From Candidatus Kaiserbacteria bacterium (GTDB lineage Bacteria; Patescibacteriota; Minisyncoccia; Phycocordibacterales; UBA2100), in NCBI GenBank assembly GCA_016867375.1, contig VGJQ01000004.1, positions 1 through 46,722 of the forward strand: 46,722 nt of DNA. The letters run 5' to 3'. Position numbers and translations under genes: made by a program. Under the pieces are notes generated by a model, which saw nothing but the letters and a program-made list of their open reading frames with translations, was not told where the DNA came from and did not search any database. This document shows positions 38,189-46,100 of this stretch, in pieces. How positions within the stretch are numbered: the stretch's first letter is position 1; every line of letters begins with the position of its first letter.

Positions 38189-39703
38189 CTACCTACTGTA
38201 GTTGGGTGCGGCGGTGATGTGAAGGAGATCGTGCGGATGTGATTCGCGCAGGCCGGCTGAACTCATCCGGAACGGAATCGCTTTTTCCTGGAGCTCGGCT
38301 ATCGTGTGTGCGCCGTTGTACCCCATGCCTGAGCGAATGCCGCCGACGAATTGATACAGCGATTCGGCAACTGGCCCCTTGTAAGGTACTTCGCCCTCGA
38401 TACCTTCCGGGACGAGCTTGCCTACAGTGAGCGCGCCCTGACCATACTTTGCGGCCAAGTCGGCGCTCTTACGCATGACAGCCACTGAGCCCATCCCTCG
38501 ATAGTATTTGACGATTCGTCCGTCCGGCTTTTCGATCTTTTCGCCGGGCGATTCGTCGGTGCCGGCAAGGAGACGGCCGATAATGAGGCCTGATGCGCCG
38601 ACCGCAAGTGCGATGACCATGTCGCCCGAATTGCCTACGCCACCATCTGCAATGACGGGGACATCATAGCCTTCGAGTGCGCGCACGGATTCGTAGACTG
38701 CAGAGACTTGCGGTTTGCCGATACCAGCGACGATACGCGTCGTACAGATAGAGCCGGGACCTTGTCCCACTGCGACGGCATCTGCGCCCGCATCTGCGAG
38801 GCGTCGCGCCGATTCGCCATTGGAGACATTGCCAGCGATGACGTCGATGTGCGGATAGCGGCGTTTGAGTTCGCGGATAGTGGCGATGCCTGTCTTAGTA
38901 TCGCCATGTGCCGTGTCGATCTGGAATGCATCGCATTGATTGGCGGCCAAGAGTTCGGCACGCTCAAACGCATTATCACCAGAGCCGACTGCGGCGGCGA
39001 CGCAGAGCTGTTTGTTGGCGTCGGTGTTGCGCATGAATTCGGATGGTTTCTTGAAGATATCTTTGAGATCGGAAAACAAGTACATGCCCGAGAGTTTGCC
39101 GTCGTCGAGCAGTAGAAGTACTTTTTTCTTGGTCTTGAGCATGACGCGATACGCCTCTTCGGGCGTCGTCTCTTTAGGTGCCGTCACCAGGTCCTTCTGA
39201 AACGTCATGATGTCGTTCATGCGCGCGCCCGGGTCGATACAAAAATCAAAATCGTTGCCGGTCACGAGACCGTCGACATCTCCGAAGTCATTGACGACGG
39301 GCAGTGTGCGAAACGATCGTTTGTTTTGCTCGAGCATGTTGAGCACATCTCTGACGACTGCATCGGGCGAGACGGTGGTAGGAGTCGCAATGCGTCCGTG
39401 GCGCTGGTTTTTGACGCGCCAGACTTTGCGTGCCTGCTCCTCGGGCGACATGCCGCGATGGATGATGCCGATACCTCCGGCTTCGGCCATGGCGATCGCC
39501 ATGCGCGCTTCGGTGACGGTATCCATTGCCGAACTCACGATCGGGATATTGAGTGTGATCCTTCGGGAAAGACGGGTCCGTACATCGGTATCCGGCGGTA
39601 GAATGTCGGAGTGTAGAGATTCTAAACGGATGTCTTCGAACGTAACACACATGAACTCTGCATCAAGCGTCTCGAATAATTTCACCATTCTGGGATGAGG
39701 CAT
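38189..39703 (-). CDS. guaB: IMP dehydrogenase
   Basis: 504 aa; oxidises IMP to XMP, the committed step of GMP synthesis. The TIM barrel is split by two CBS domains (~105-220). The catalytic loop has Cys320 in [29 protein letters not shown] and [11 protein letters not shown] bind the substrate phosphate and IMP. An N-terminal extension ([17 protein letters not shown]) is slightly longer than usual. AAGGAGAGG lies just before the ATG, so this gene uses Shine-Dalgarno initiation. Confidence 0.96.
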   Translation of the reverse strand: MPHPRMVKLFETLDAEFMCVTFEDIRLESLHSDILPPDTDVRTRLSRRITLNIPIVSSAMDTVTEARMAIAMAEAGGIGIIHRGMSPEEQARKVWRVKNQRHGRIATPTTVSPDAVVRDVLNMLEQNKRSFRTLPVVNDFGDVDGLVTGNDFDFCIDPGARMNDIMTFQKDLVTAPKETTPEEAYRVMLKTKKKVLLLLDDGKLSGMYLFSDLKDIFKKPSEFMRNTDANKQLCVAAAVGSGDNAFERAELLAANQCDAFQIDTAHGDTKTGIATIRELKRRYPHIDVIAGNVSNGESARRLADAGADAVAVGQGPGSICTTRIVAGIGKPQVSAVYESVRALEGYDVPVIADGGVGNSGDMVIALAVGASGLIIGRLLAGTDESPGEKIEKPDGRIVKYYRGMGSVAVMRKSADLAAKYGQGALTVGKLVPEGIEGEVPYKGPVAESLYQFVGGIRSGMGYNGAHTIAELQEKAIPFRMSSAGLRESHPHDLLHITAAPNYSR

Positions 39704-39794
39704 CTTGTCCTCTCCTTTTGTGTGACGAGATATGTGCGGAGCTGCGCCCCGCCTGTAGGCACAATATAAGAAAAGTGCGCATAAAACAAATATG

Positions 39795-39827
39795 AAAAGG
39801 CAGCACGAGCCTGAGGGCGCGTGCTGC
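39795..39827 (-). terminator. terminator of the GNAT gene
   Basis: GCAGCACG / CGTGCTGC stem with internal pairs, CTTTT on the minus strand, just after the stop at 39839. Confidence 0.75.
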
Positions 39828-39838
39828 TTCCGATTCTT

Positions 39839-40279
39839 TCAGAGCTCGAGTCGGAAACATCCAGTATCCCGCTCCTTAAATCCAAGGGATGTGTAGAGTG
39901 CTCGGGCCTCCACGCGAGAGGGATTGCTCGTGAGCTCGATATGCTTGAGTCCGCATCTGCGGCCGGTGTCGATGGCGCGTTGTACGAGTGCCCTGCCGAT
40001 CCCCTGTCTGCGATATGCTTGGTCGACGATCACATCTTCGATGATTCCGACGCGTCCTGTCGGCTTGTGGTAGTACGCGAGCATCGTCATGCCGACGATA
40101 TTATTCTTCCCCTCATTCCGTGCGACGAAGAGGAAGTTTTGCTGGACCATGGTGCGCAGGTCGACCATGGTGAGTGGCGCTGCTTTCGGCGAGAACTGCT
40201 TGAGCAAGGCATTGAGCTGCGTGAGCTCTCGCGGCTGTATCAGATGTGGCGAGAGTCTAGAAATAGTGATCTCGGTCAT
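39839..40279 (-). CDS. GNAT family N-acetyltransferase
   Basis: 146 aa from the ATG at 40279 (MTEITISRLSPHL), preceded by a run of G that can pair with 16S rRNA; the frame extends upstream to 40339. GNAT fold with the acetyl-CoA pyrophosphate loop VIVDQAYRRQGIGRALVQRA, the preceding strand GIIEDVIVD, and the C-terminal ALYTSLGFKERDTG motif. Substrate unknown. Confidence 0.88.
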   Translation of the reverse strand: MTEITISRLSPHLIQPRELTQLNALLKQFSPKAAPLTMVDLRTMVQQNFLFVARNEGKNNIVGMTMLAYYHKPTGRVGIIEDVIVDQAYRRQGIGRALVQRAIDTGRRCGLKHIELTSNPSRVEARALYTSLGFKERDTGCFRLEL

Positions 40280-40363
40280 GACGACCCCCCTGATTTTTTT
40301 GTCTGTATCAAGCTTACTTCCGCGCACACGAACAGGCAAGTCAGAATTGCTTTATGAATTGCT

Positions 40364-40669
40364 TCACCTACTTATTACAAGCGCGCAGAGGAGAAGCAGT
40401 ACGATGCCGATGGCGAAGATGCCTATCGTTTGAAGAAAGAGCTTGACCGCCTTTTCGCGATACCCGTCGAGGAGCATCAGTATGGGCTGGTAGAAAAATA
40501 GGTAGGCCATTAGCGCGACGGAGAGCACGAGGAGCGAGAGCATTACCATCGGGTAGATGAAGCTTTCCTGCGGGAATCCGTGAAAATTAGTGCTCAAGAA
40601 TATCCCCGTCACCAGCACGACGATATAGGCGATCGCAAATAATGCGTTGTAGAAAGGGTTTTTGGTCAT
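40364..40669 (-). CDS. small three-helix membrane protein, unknown
   Basis: 101 aa from the ATG at 40669 (MTKNPFYNALFAIAYIVVLV). Three membrane helices: ~9-29, ~42-66 (MVMLSLLVLSVALMAYLFFY) and ~80-100 (TIGIFAIGIVLLLLCALVI). No family recognised. TATACT lies 6 nt before the ATG with no Shine-Dalgarno. It is encoded upstream of the GNAT gene on the same strand, ~85 nt apart. Confidence 0.65.
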   Translation of the reverse strand: MTKNPFYNALFAIAYIVVLVTGIFLSTNFHGFPQESFIYPMVMLSLLVLSVALMAYLFFYQPILMLLDGYREKAVKLFLQTIGIFAIGIVLLLLCALVISR

Positions 40670-40675
40670 GGATTG

Positions 40676-40681
40676 AGTATA
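40676..40681 (-). promoter_or_regulatory. -10 box of the three-helix protein gene, leaderless type
   Basis: TATACT on the minus strand with TG directly before it, 6 nt before the ATG. Confidence 0.5.
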
Positions 40682-40699
40682 CATTCCATTCCAACATCC

Positions 40700-40730
40700 A
40701 CGTAGTCTAGTCCACGTAGTCTGACTACGT
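40700..40730. repeat. ACGTAGTC repeat and GTC-T-GAC palindrome
   Basis: ACGTAGTC occurs twice, the second copy as an 8-1-8 palindrome with its complement (40714-40730). The centre is the GTCNGAC form seen elsewhere. Confidence 0.8.
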
Positions 40731-40815
40731 AAAGCGGCACCTGACACCTTTATTCACAAAGCTTTCAAGCGAATGTCGCAGAATGGCTCAAATACAAGTC
40801 ATTACAGAAGGAGGT

Positions 40816-41298
40816 TTAACCTCTTGTTTTGGATACATTACAGGTTTGTATAAACTCGAACAGTTGATCAAATCCCTGGAAATAATCCTCGTTATGCTTC
40901 CGCGCATCAATAAGGTATTTTTGTATTTCTTGGTTTTTGTAGGCCTTTTCAGTCAGATCAGAAAAGTTCGCGCATGTGGAATCAGAATCTAGCAAGTTTC
41001 TTGCTAAGTTAAATCCAACATCGTTTAAATCGTTAAGAAAATCATCTATCTCGTCGGACGTAAATTTTTTAAGGATGGGGTTATGGTGCTCAATAGCCAT
41101 TGAAATTTTCCTATTCGAACCTGAGTTGAGTCTATCGTAATACAGAAGGGATAATTGATTTTTCCGACTCAACTGATTATTGGCGATGTCGTTTATCTGA
41201 TATGCAGAAAAACCAACCCCGATAACAACAACAAATACTTGGAAGACATCAAGGAATCTTTTTATGTATTCCCACTTTAAGTATCTTTTGAGACTCAT
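40816..41298 (-). CDS. A/T-rich membrane-anchored protein directly after tRNA-Glu
   Basis: 160 aa. One membrane helix at ~15-33 (FLDVFQVFVVVIGVGFSAYQI), then a mostly helical, charged soluble part with two Cys. No family recognised. The DNA is clearly more A/T-rich than the rest of the window, suggesting recent acquisition. The ATG lies only 4 nt after the tRNA-Glu sequence; GAGGT in the tRNA acceptor arm is positioned as a Shine-Dalgarno. It would have to be translated from a tRNA-processing intermediate or an unprocessed transcript. Confidence 0.6.
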   Translation of the reverse strand: MSLKRYLKWEYIKRFLDVFQVFVVVIGVGFSAYQINDIANNQLSRKNQLSLLYYDRLNSGSNRKISMAIEHHNPILKKFTSDEIDDFLNDLNDVGFNLARNLLDSDSTCANFSDLTEKAYKNQEIQKYLIDARKHNEDYFQGFDQLFEFIQTCNVSKTRG

Positions 41299-41302
41299 GT
41301 TG

Positions 41303-41374
41303 TGACCTCACGGGGAATCGAACCCCGCTTTGATCCGTGAGAGGGATCTGTCCTAGCCGATAGACGATGAGGCC
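41303..41374 (-). tRNA. tRNA-Glu(CUC)
   Basis: 72 nt on the minus strand: acceptor GGCCTCA/TGAGGTC (one G-U pair), D-arm TCGTCTATCGGCTAGGACA, anticodon stem GATCC/GGATC around CTCTCAC (anticodon CTC), T-arm GGGGTTCGATTCCCC. CCA is not encoded. Glu with CUC rather than the commoner UUC means another isoacceptor is likely elsewhere. Its 5' end overlaps the 3' end of a GIY-YIG gene. Confidence 0.95.
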
Positions 41375-41616
41375 TTTGTGTCGATTTTCTCAAATAAATC
41401 TTTGCGGGCACGAGCGGTTTTCTTGAGGAAAATCTCCCGTTTCCTTGCCATAGTTTTATCATTATATTGTTCTGTGTACAACAGGCTCCATGGTCGATAC
41501 CCCTTTGTCGACCGCACTTCCCCTCTATTATGTTCCTGCAGTCGATTCTCGACATCATGAGATATGCCGATGTAATGACGACTGCTTTCGTTGATGAGGA
41601 TGTAGAGATGCCACAT
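41353..41616 (-). CDS. GIY-YIG nuclease domain protein overlapping tRNA-Glu
   Basis: 87 aa, a single GIY-YIG domain of the UvrC-type/YhbQ-like stand-alone family: HLYILINESSRHYIGISHDVENRLQEH holds the Y-I-L / Y-I-G strands and the catalytic Arg; the conserved Glu lies in ARKREIFLKK. The last ~22 nt, including the stop, lie inside the tRNA-Glu gene, so the C-terminus (DTKASSSIG) is encoded by tRNA sequence. DNA repair or mobility is possible; the sequence does not decide. Confidence 0.85.
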   Translation of the reverse strand: MWHLYILINESSRHYIGISHDVENRLQEHNRGEVRSTKGYRPWSLLYTEQYNDKTMARKREIFLKKTARARKDLFEKIDTKASSSIG

Positions 41617-41627
41617 AGGGAACCGTG

Positions 41628-41657
41628 TCCTCCAGAGGAGGATCCGCCTCCGGCGGA
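41628..41657. repeat. GGATCC-type palindromic repeat, spacer copy
   Basis: TCCTCCAGAGGAGGATCC followed by GCCTCCGGCGGA. Related to the in-gene copies at 12241 and 29950. The spacer 41616-42001 holds this, the repeat at 41729 and the palindrome at 41836; no gene is visible in it. Confidence 0.8.
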
Positions 41658-41728
41658 AGAGGGATCTGTCCTACTTGCCCGCCTTTGGCGGGGCCGATAT
41701 CCTCCGAAGGAGGACAGGGACGATGGGG

Positions 41729-41755
41729 CCCTTCTTCGCCAAGGCTACGAAGGGC
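41729..41755. repeat. CTTCGCCAAGGCTACG repeat, spacer copy
   Basis: CCCTTCTTCGCCAAGGCTAC then GAAGGGC: imperfect palindrome CCCTTC...GAAGGG, nearly identical to the copy inside atpH at 33577-33602. Confidence 0.85.
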
Positions 41756-41835
41756 ACAGCCTTCCTCGCATAGCGAAATAAGAACTCTTGCAAAATAACA
41801 CAAAAAAAGAACGCGAGCACTCTGCCCGTGTTGTA

Positions 41836-41864
41836 CATTGTAGAAAGTCAGACTTTCTACAATG
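41836..41864. repeat. 29-nt single-base-centre palindrome
   Basis: Perfect 14-1-14 palindrome, arm CATTGTAGAAAGTC, central A (GTCAGAC centre). Intergenic. Confidence 0.92.
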
Positions 41865-42001
41865 CGTAAATATTGCAGAAAATGAAAGCGGCGGCGAAGC
41901 AAGCTTTGCTATTTGACTACTGGTTGCCTTTGCTGCATGCTGGGCGCAGTTTGGTATATCTGTGGTGACGTAAGGCTATCACAAGGGGCATCAAAGACAC
42001 C

Positions 42002-42223
42002 TTGGAACGCAGAGCTGCACGGCTCGGCGTGACTCTCGATCAGCTTCGTGAGTATGATAGAAAAGCGCTTCGCGAATCGGACTATCCGACCGCGGATTGT
42101 CTGGGTGAGCATGAGATCAGTGACGCACGCTTGCGGAAGATGATTCTCCATGTGCTGGAGTGTCCCATGTGTGCGGCACTCCTTGATGTCGCGGAGCAGG
42201 ATGCGAAAGCATCGAAAATGTGA
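42002..42223 (+). CDS. small protein with anti-sigma-type zinc motif
   Basis: 73 aa starting at a TTG (42002), the only start codon in an open stretch that begins after a TGA at 41966; AAGGGG lies 13 nt upstream, rather far. The C-terminal half reads HVLECPMCAALLDVAEQ, the H-x3-C-x2-C pattern of zinc-associated anti-sigma domains, with another Cys and His (DCLGEHEI) before it. No membrane helix and no sigma factor gene nearby, so its role is open. A terminator follows directly. Confidence 0.5.
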   Translation: MERRAARLGVTLDQLREYDRKALRESDYPTADCLGEHEISDARLRKMILHVLECPMCAALLDVAEQDAKASKM

Positions 42224-42231
42224 ACGAGTGA

Positions 42232-42267
42232 AGCGTTCGATCCATCACGGGTCGGACGCTATTTTTC
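42232..42267. terminator. terminator between 42002-42223 and the DUF1653 gene
   Basis: AGCGTTCGATCC / GGGTCGGACGCT with one mismatch, then ATTTTTC on the plus strand. It reaches the stop codon of the convergent DUF1653 gene. Confidence 0.75.
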
Positions 42268-42516
42268 TTTGATCAGCCTGAATCGTGGACGGCCGTCGGG
42301 GAGGGCGGAGAAAAAATCCTTCTCGTGGCGATACCAAAAGTCATGATCGTGTGGCCACAGGTGCTCGTAGATTACTCCCCTCACCTCATGTTGCTCACAG
42401 TCCCGCACACCGCGCTGTACGAGCCGGTAGATGCCACCTTTGTAGTGCTCGTACACTTCGCCGGGTGCGGCGAGCGCTTCTTCACGGGTGGCACAGAGCG
42501 GGTGTTCGTCTGTCAT
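42259..42516 (-). CDS. DUF1653 domain protein
   Basis: 85 aa. GEVYEHYKGGIYRLVQRGVR, VIYEHLWPHDHDFWYRHEKDF and the PRFRLIKE end match the DUF1653 pattern (H-Y-K-G-G-x-Y ... Y ... F ... R-F). The family is small, cytoplasmic and of unknown function. It lies downstream of murF on the same strand. Confidence 0.8.
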   Translation of the reverse strand: MTDEHPLCATREEALAAPGEVYEHYKGGIYRLVQRGVRDCEQHEVRGVIYEHLWPHDHDFWYRHEKDFFSALPDGRPRFRLIKEK

Positions 42517-42526
42517 GTCGTGTGAA

Positions 42527-42555
42527 TAATGTAGGACATCGGATGTCCTACATTA
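42527..42555. repeat. 29-nt single-base-centre palindrome at the murF stop
   Basis: Perfect 14-1-14 palindrome, arm TAATGTAGGACATC, central G. Its inner 27 nt are identical to the in-gene copy in pheT (15500-15526). Its last bases form the murF TAA stop. Confidence 0.93.
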
Positions 42556-43857
42556 GCGGTCGAGCCATTCGGGGTCTTGGCGGACGAGGAGCTCTGAAGC
42601 GCGGTCCGGCTCGGCCATGATCTCAAGGACGGTCTTTTCCATACGTATCCCTTGTGAGCCTTTAATGAGGACTATATCGCCTTCTTGTATTTCTGGTTCG
42701 AGCTCTTTGCCAGCGCGGACGGATTCGTTTTGCTCGTATTCACGGATATGGGTATCGGGCATACCGGCATCAAGCGCCGCCTCTCCTATCGCGCGTGCGC
42801 GGAAGCCGACGGTGAGAAGCATATCTGCGCAGGCGGCGGCACGTACACCTACGGTGCGGTGCGCATCGGCGCTGTATTTGCCCAGCTCAAGCATGTCGCC
42901 CATGATCGCGATCTTTCGCCCCTTGGTCTGTATCGAGGTGAGTGTGTCGAGTGCGGCGAGGGCGGCTGCGGGCGAGGAATTGTAGGTGTCGTCGATGATG
43001 GTGGAGCCGCGAATGCCGCGGAGGATGCGGAGTCTGCCTGGCGAAGGCTCCCAGTATGAGAGGTCTCCGGCTGCTGAGACGGCGTCGATACCTGCTGCTC
43101 CTGCTGTAGTGAGTGCAGCGAGCGCGGCATACACGCGCGGGCGACCCAAGGCGCCGGTGAGCGAGACAGGCACCGATACTTCCGGTGAGGGGGTCTTGGT
43201 GTGTACTTCGATGCGGAATCGGATTCCGATTGGCGCGCCATTCTCATACAAAATCTCTTCATGCGAGGCGCTGTATTCATTCTCTGGCGAGAGGCCGTAG
43301 GTCACACACAGGCCCGGGTATTTGGAGCGGAGATCACGAATGCGCGGGTCGTCGCCGTTGACGATAAATGTGCCGCCGGGCTTGAGGTGCTCGATGAGCG
43401 CACTCTTCTCGCGCAACAGAGCTTCAGGAGAATCGAAATACTCTACATGGGCGGGTATCTCAGGGATGCCTGTAATCAAAGCTATGTCGGGGCGCAGCCA
43501 CGATGCGATCGAGCGGATGTCCCCTGGCCGGTCGGCGCCTACTTCGAGCACGAGCCAATCGGGATAGCGTGCGGGGCGGATGACGACAAGGAGTCCGCGG
43601 ATGATATTCCACAGCCATTTCACGGGATTGTGCCAGGCATTGTCCAGGCCGAGGATGGTGAGCGGGACGCCGATCTCGCTGTTGAAGCTTTTTTCACTCT
43701 TGCGTACATGGAGATGATCCGAGAGTGCGGCGAAAATCGCGTCTTTGGTGGATGTCTTGCCGACCGAACCGGTGACGGCGATGATGCGTGGCTGGTGACG
43801 CTTCAAGACCGCACGCGCTTCCCAGGTAAGTATATGTACGATGATTTTTTTGAGCAT
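42553..43857 (-). CDS. murF: UDP-MurNAc-tripeptide--D-Ala-D-Ala ligase
   Basis: 434 aa; adds D-Ala-D-Ala to the peptidoglycan precursor. The ATP-binding loop GSVGKTSTKDA lies at 30-40. SEKSFNSEIGVPLTIL and VLEVGADRPGDI are typical of MurF. The central domain carries VNGDDPRI, and the C-terminal domain DDTYNSSPAAALAALDTL, GDMLELG and LIKGSQGIRMEK. It lies downstream of ftsI. TATAAT lies 19 nt before the ATG. Confidence 0.93.
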   Translation of the reverse strand: MLKKIIVHILTWEARAVLKRHQPRIIAVTGSVGKTSTKDAIFAALSDHLHVRKSEKSFNSEIGVPLTILGLDNAWHNPVKWLWNIIRGLLVVIRPARYPDWLVLEVGADRPGDIRSIASWLRPDIALITGIPEIPAHVEYFDSPEALLREKSALIEHLKPGGTFIVNGDDPRIRDLRSKYPGLCVTYGLSPENEYSASHEEILYENGAPIGIRFRIEVHTKTPSPEVSVPVSLTGALGRPRVYAALAALTTAGAAGIDAVSAAGDLSYWEPSPGRLRILRGIRGSTIIDDTYNSSPAAALAALDTLTSIQTKGRKIAIMGDMLELGKYSADAHRTVGVRAAACADMLLTVGFRARAIGEAALDAGMPDTHIREYEQNESVRAGKELEPEIQEGDIVLIKGSQGIRMEKTVLEIMAEPDRASELLVRQDPEWLDR

Positions 43858-43918
43858 ACTAAGAAAGTAGAATTACATTATACACTGCCGAAAAAATGCA
43901 CCATTTTCGTACACACGG

Positions 43919-45655
43919 CTATCGATCCGGTGGGATGTTGTAGTAATTGATCAAGAAATGGGCGATGTCCATGAAGGGGCGGGCCAGGGTCGCAGAGGCG
44001 TAGGTCTGTCCCTGCGGCTCGATCGCAAAGAGAAAGACGATGAATCGCGGATCGTGTGCAGGAAAATATCCGAAGAAGGAGTGTAGATAGGTGCCCTCTG
44101 GATAGTATCCCCCGCCCGGCTTAGGTATCTGCGCGGTGCCGGTCTTGGCGGCGATCGCATAGTGCTCTTGTTTGAGTGTGCCATGGAGGAGCTCGGTGTC
44201 GAAGACTTTGACGAGCATGTTGGTCACGGTGGCGGCGGTTTCGCTCTTGAGTACGCGCCTGCCCTCTGGGATGGATACTGCGCGCGTGATGCCACTGTCG
44301 TATTTGATCGCAGTCACGACGTGCGGTGTGGGCAGGATGCCGCCGTTGGCGAGTACGGCGAGCGCGCGGGTCATGGCAATGGGAGAGACCGAGATGCCTT
44401 GGCCGTACGCTGCGGTGTCGTAGTTGATGTTTGGACCCAAGCCATCACCCAGTGGAGAGAGATCGCCCGTGACTTCGCCCGGCAGATCGATACCAGTCTT
44501 CTCGCCGAGGCCGTAGGCGCGCATGTAGCGCGTGAATACAGGATACCCCATCTTATCGGCGATGAACGATACACCGAGATTGAGCGAAAAATTGAGAACG
44601 TCTTGCATGGTAGCGAGGCCGCGGGACTTCTGGTCGAAATTGCAAATGCGATAGGTGCTCACCGTGATGCATCCGCGATCTTGGTAGGTGGTCTCGGGGG
44701 TGATGGCGCCTGCATCGAGTCCGGCTGCTACGGTCAGCGGCTTCATGATGCTCCCCAACTCATAACGCCCGGCCACCATTGGATTGGAATAGACAGCCGG
44801 ATCAGACTCGAGATTGTACGTATTGGGGTCAAAGGACGGACGCAATGCCATCGCGATGATCTCGCCGGTATGCGGATCCATCACGATGCCGCCGGCGCGT
44901 TTGGGTGTGTAGGTCTTCATCACGATGTCGAGCGTCTCCTCCAGTTCGCGCTCGACGCTCGGTTCGATGGAAGTGATGATGTTGCCCGAGTGTGCCGCCG
45001 GGTCGCTGGTGATGAGGGTCTGTGCGCTCGTAAATATTTCCGCAAATGGATTGATGGATATGGATGCCGATTCATGAGCGAGTGTGTCTTGGTAGAAGTT
45101 TTCGAGGCCGTAGAGTCCGCGTCTGCGCTCGCCGCTGTACCCGACGAATCCGAGCACGTTGGCAGCGAGCTTTTGTGCAGGGTAGAAGCGCCACTGATCG
45201 CGTACGAGGATGACGCCGGGGATTCGGAGCGCGCGTACCGCTTTTGAGGCCGCGTCGTCAAGCCGGAAGGCGACCTCTTCATACGGATCATTCTTCTTTG
45301 CGGTGCTTTGCATGAAGCGATTGCGGTCTATTGGCACGATCGCATTGAGCGCTTTGTATGCAGCGTCGGCATCGACGAGGTGCGGGGGCTGTATCGCCAC
45401 ACGCCAGCCGTTTTGCATGACAGCCGCTGATACCGCTACTTTGTCTTTGGTGGTGAAATAAATCGAACCTCGGTCCACGAGGTCGGGATTCGTGTCGACG
45501 TATTGCCCCATCGCATTGCGTTGGTAATCTTCGCCGTGCACAATCTGGATGAAATAGAGCCGGATGGCGAGTAAAAGCGCCACGAGTATAAAAAAGGCGG
45601 ACAAGACGCGGGCGCGCAAACGGATACTGAGTCGTGATCGAGGAATGGCTGTCAT
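43919..45655 (-). CDS. ftsI: penicillin-binding protein, FtsI/PBP2-like transpeptidase
   Basis: 578 aa. One membrane helix at ~15-36 follows a basic start. A dimerisation domain follows (DRGSIYFTTKDKV), then the transpeptidase with SxxK at 302-305 (GSIMKPLT), SxN at 357-359 (FSLNLGVS) and KTG at 504-506 (AAKTGTAQI). Septal peptidoglycan cross-linking is the expected role, from its place between ftsL-like/rsmH and murF. AGGGG lies ~9 nt before the ATG at 45655, and TATAAT ~40 nt upstream. Confidence 0.92.
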   Translation of the reverse strand: MTAIPRSRLSIRLRARVLSAFFILVALLLAIRLYFIQIVHGEDYQRNAMGQYVDTNPDLVDRGSIYFTTKDKVAVSAAVMQNGWRVAIQPPHLVDADAAYKALNAIVPIDRNRFMQSTAKKNDPYEEVAFRLDDAASKAVRALRIPGVILVRDQWRFYPAQKLAANVLGFVGYSGERRRGLYGLENFYQDTLAHESASISINPFAEIFTSAQTLITSDPAAHSGNIITSIEPSVERELEETLDIVMKTYTPKRAGGIVMDPHTGEIIAMALRPSFDPNTYNLESDPAVYSNPMVAGRYELGSIMKPLTVAAGLDAGAITPETTYQDRGCITVSTYRICNFDQKSRGLATMQDVLNFSLNLGVSFIADKMGYPVFTRYMRAYGLGEKTGIDLPGEVTGDLSPLGDGLGPNINYDTAAYGQGISVSPIAMTRALAVLANGGILPTPHVVTAIKYDSGITRAVSIPEGRRVLKSETAATVTNMLVKVFDTELLHGTLKQEHYAIAAKTGTAQIPKPGGGYYPEGTYLHSFFGYFPAHDPRFIVFLFAIEPQGQTYASATLARPFMDIAHFLINYYNIPPDR

Positions 45656-45691
45656 GATGCTAAGCCCCTAGTGCGCGGCTTGTATCGCGCA

Positions 45692-46027
45692 TTATATCGC
45701 ACCTTGATCGAATGTGGCTGCGCCGACAGTGCCTGGGCGATATACGTATTCCTGATCATTCACAGCAGAAAGCCCTAGAAGCGCGCCTGTCTCGGGAGTC
45801 AGATTTTGTGAGAGGGCAAAATATTCGCGCTCGAGCTGCCCGATCGCAGTCTCCAGCTGCGCAGAGCGGACAGTCGCTTCTTTATGCGCGATGATGTTGA
45901 GTACGGATGCAGCGACAAAATAGAGATAGACGCACAGGAGGATACCAAGTACACCCAAAAGGACCCACAGGAGCGTGTGTTCCCACTGGTATTCGATGGT
46001 CAGGGCGTGTACTTGTTTGTTGATCAT
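45692..46027 (-). CDS. FtsL-like division protein
   Basis: 111 aa. One membrane helix at ~18-38 (TLLWVLLGVLGILLCVYLYF) is followed by a short coiled coil (AHKEATVRSAQLETAIGQLE) ending in LTPETGALLGLS. Sequence similarity to FtsL is weak, as is usual, but size, topology and position between rsmH and ftsI match ftsL in division and cell-wall clusters. FtsL partners FtsB/FtsQ to activate FtsW-FtsI. Confidence 0.65.
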   Translation of the reverse strand: MINKQVHALTIEYQWEHTLLWVLLGVLGILLCVYLYFVAASVLNIIAHKEATVRSAQLETAIGQLEREYFALSQNLTPETGALLGLSAVNDQEYVYRPGTVGAATFDQGAI

Positions 46028-46100
46028 GTGGGTAAAAGCAAAACTTAAAACATTACATAGTAAACATGTATAGGATCCCGATCCTTAATTTTTATGTTTT

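Noticed and set aside
40816-41616. Prophage or integrative element at tRNA-Glu
   Set aside because: Only one A/T-rich gene adjoins the tRNA; no integrase, phage gene or duplicated tRNA end was found.
41467-41781. A 104-codon plus-strand frame over the GIY-YIG gene and repeats
   Set aside because: Antisense to the GIY-YIG domain and then through palindromic repeats; Pro/Glu-rich low complexity with no start signal.
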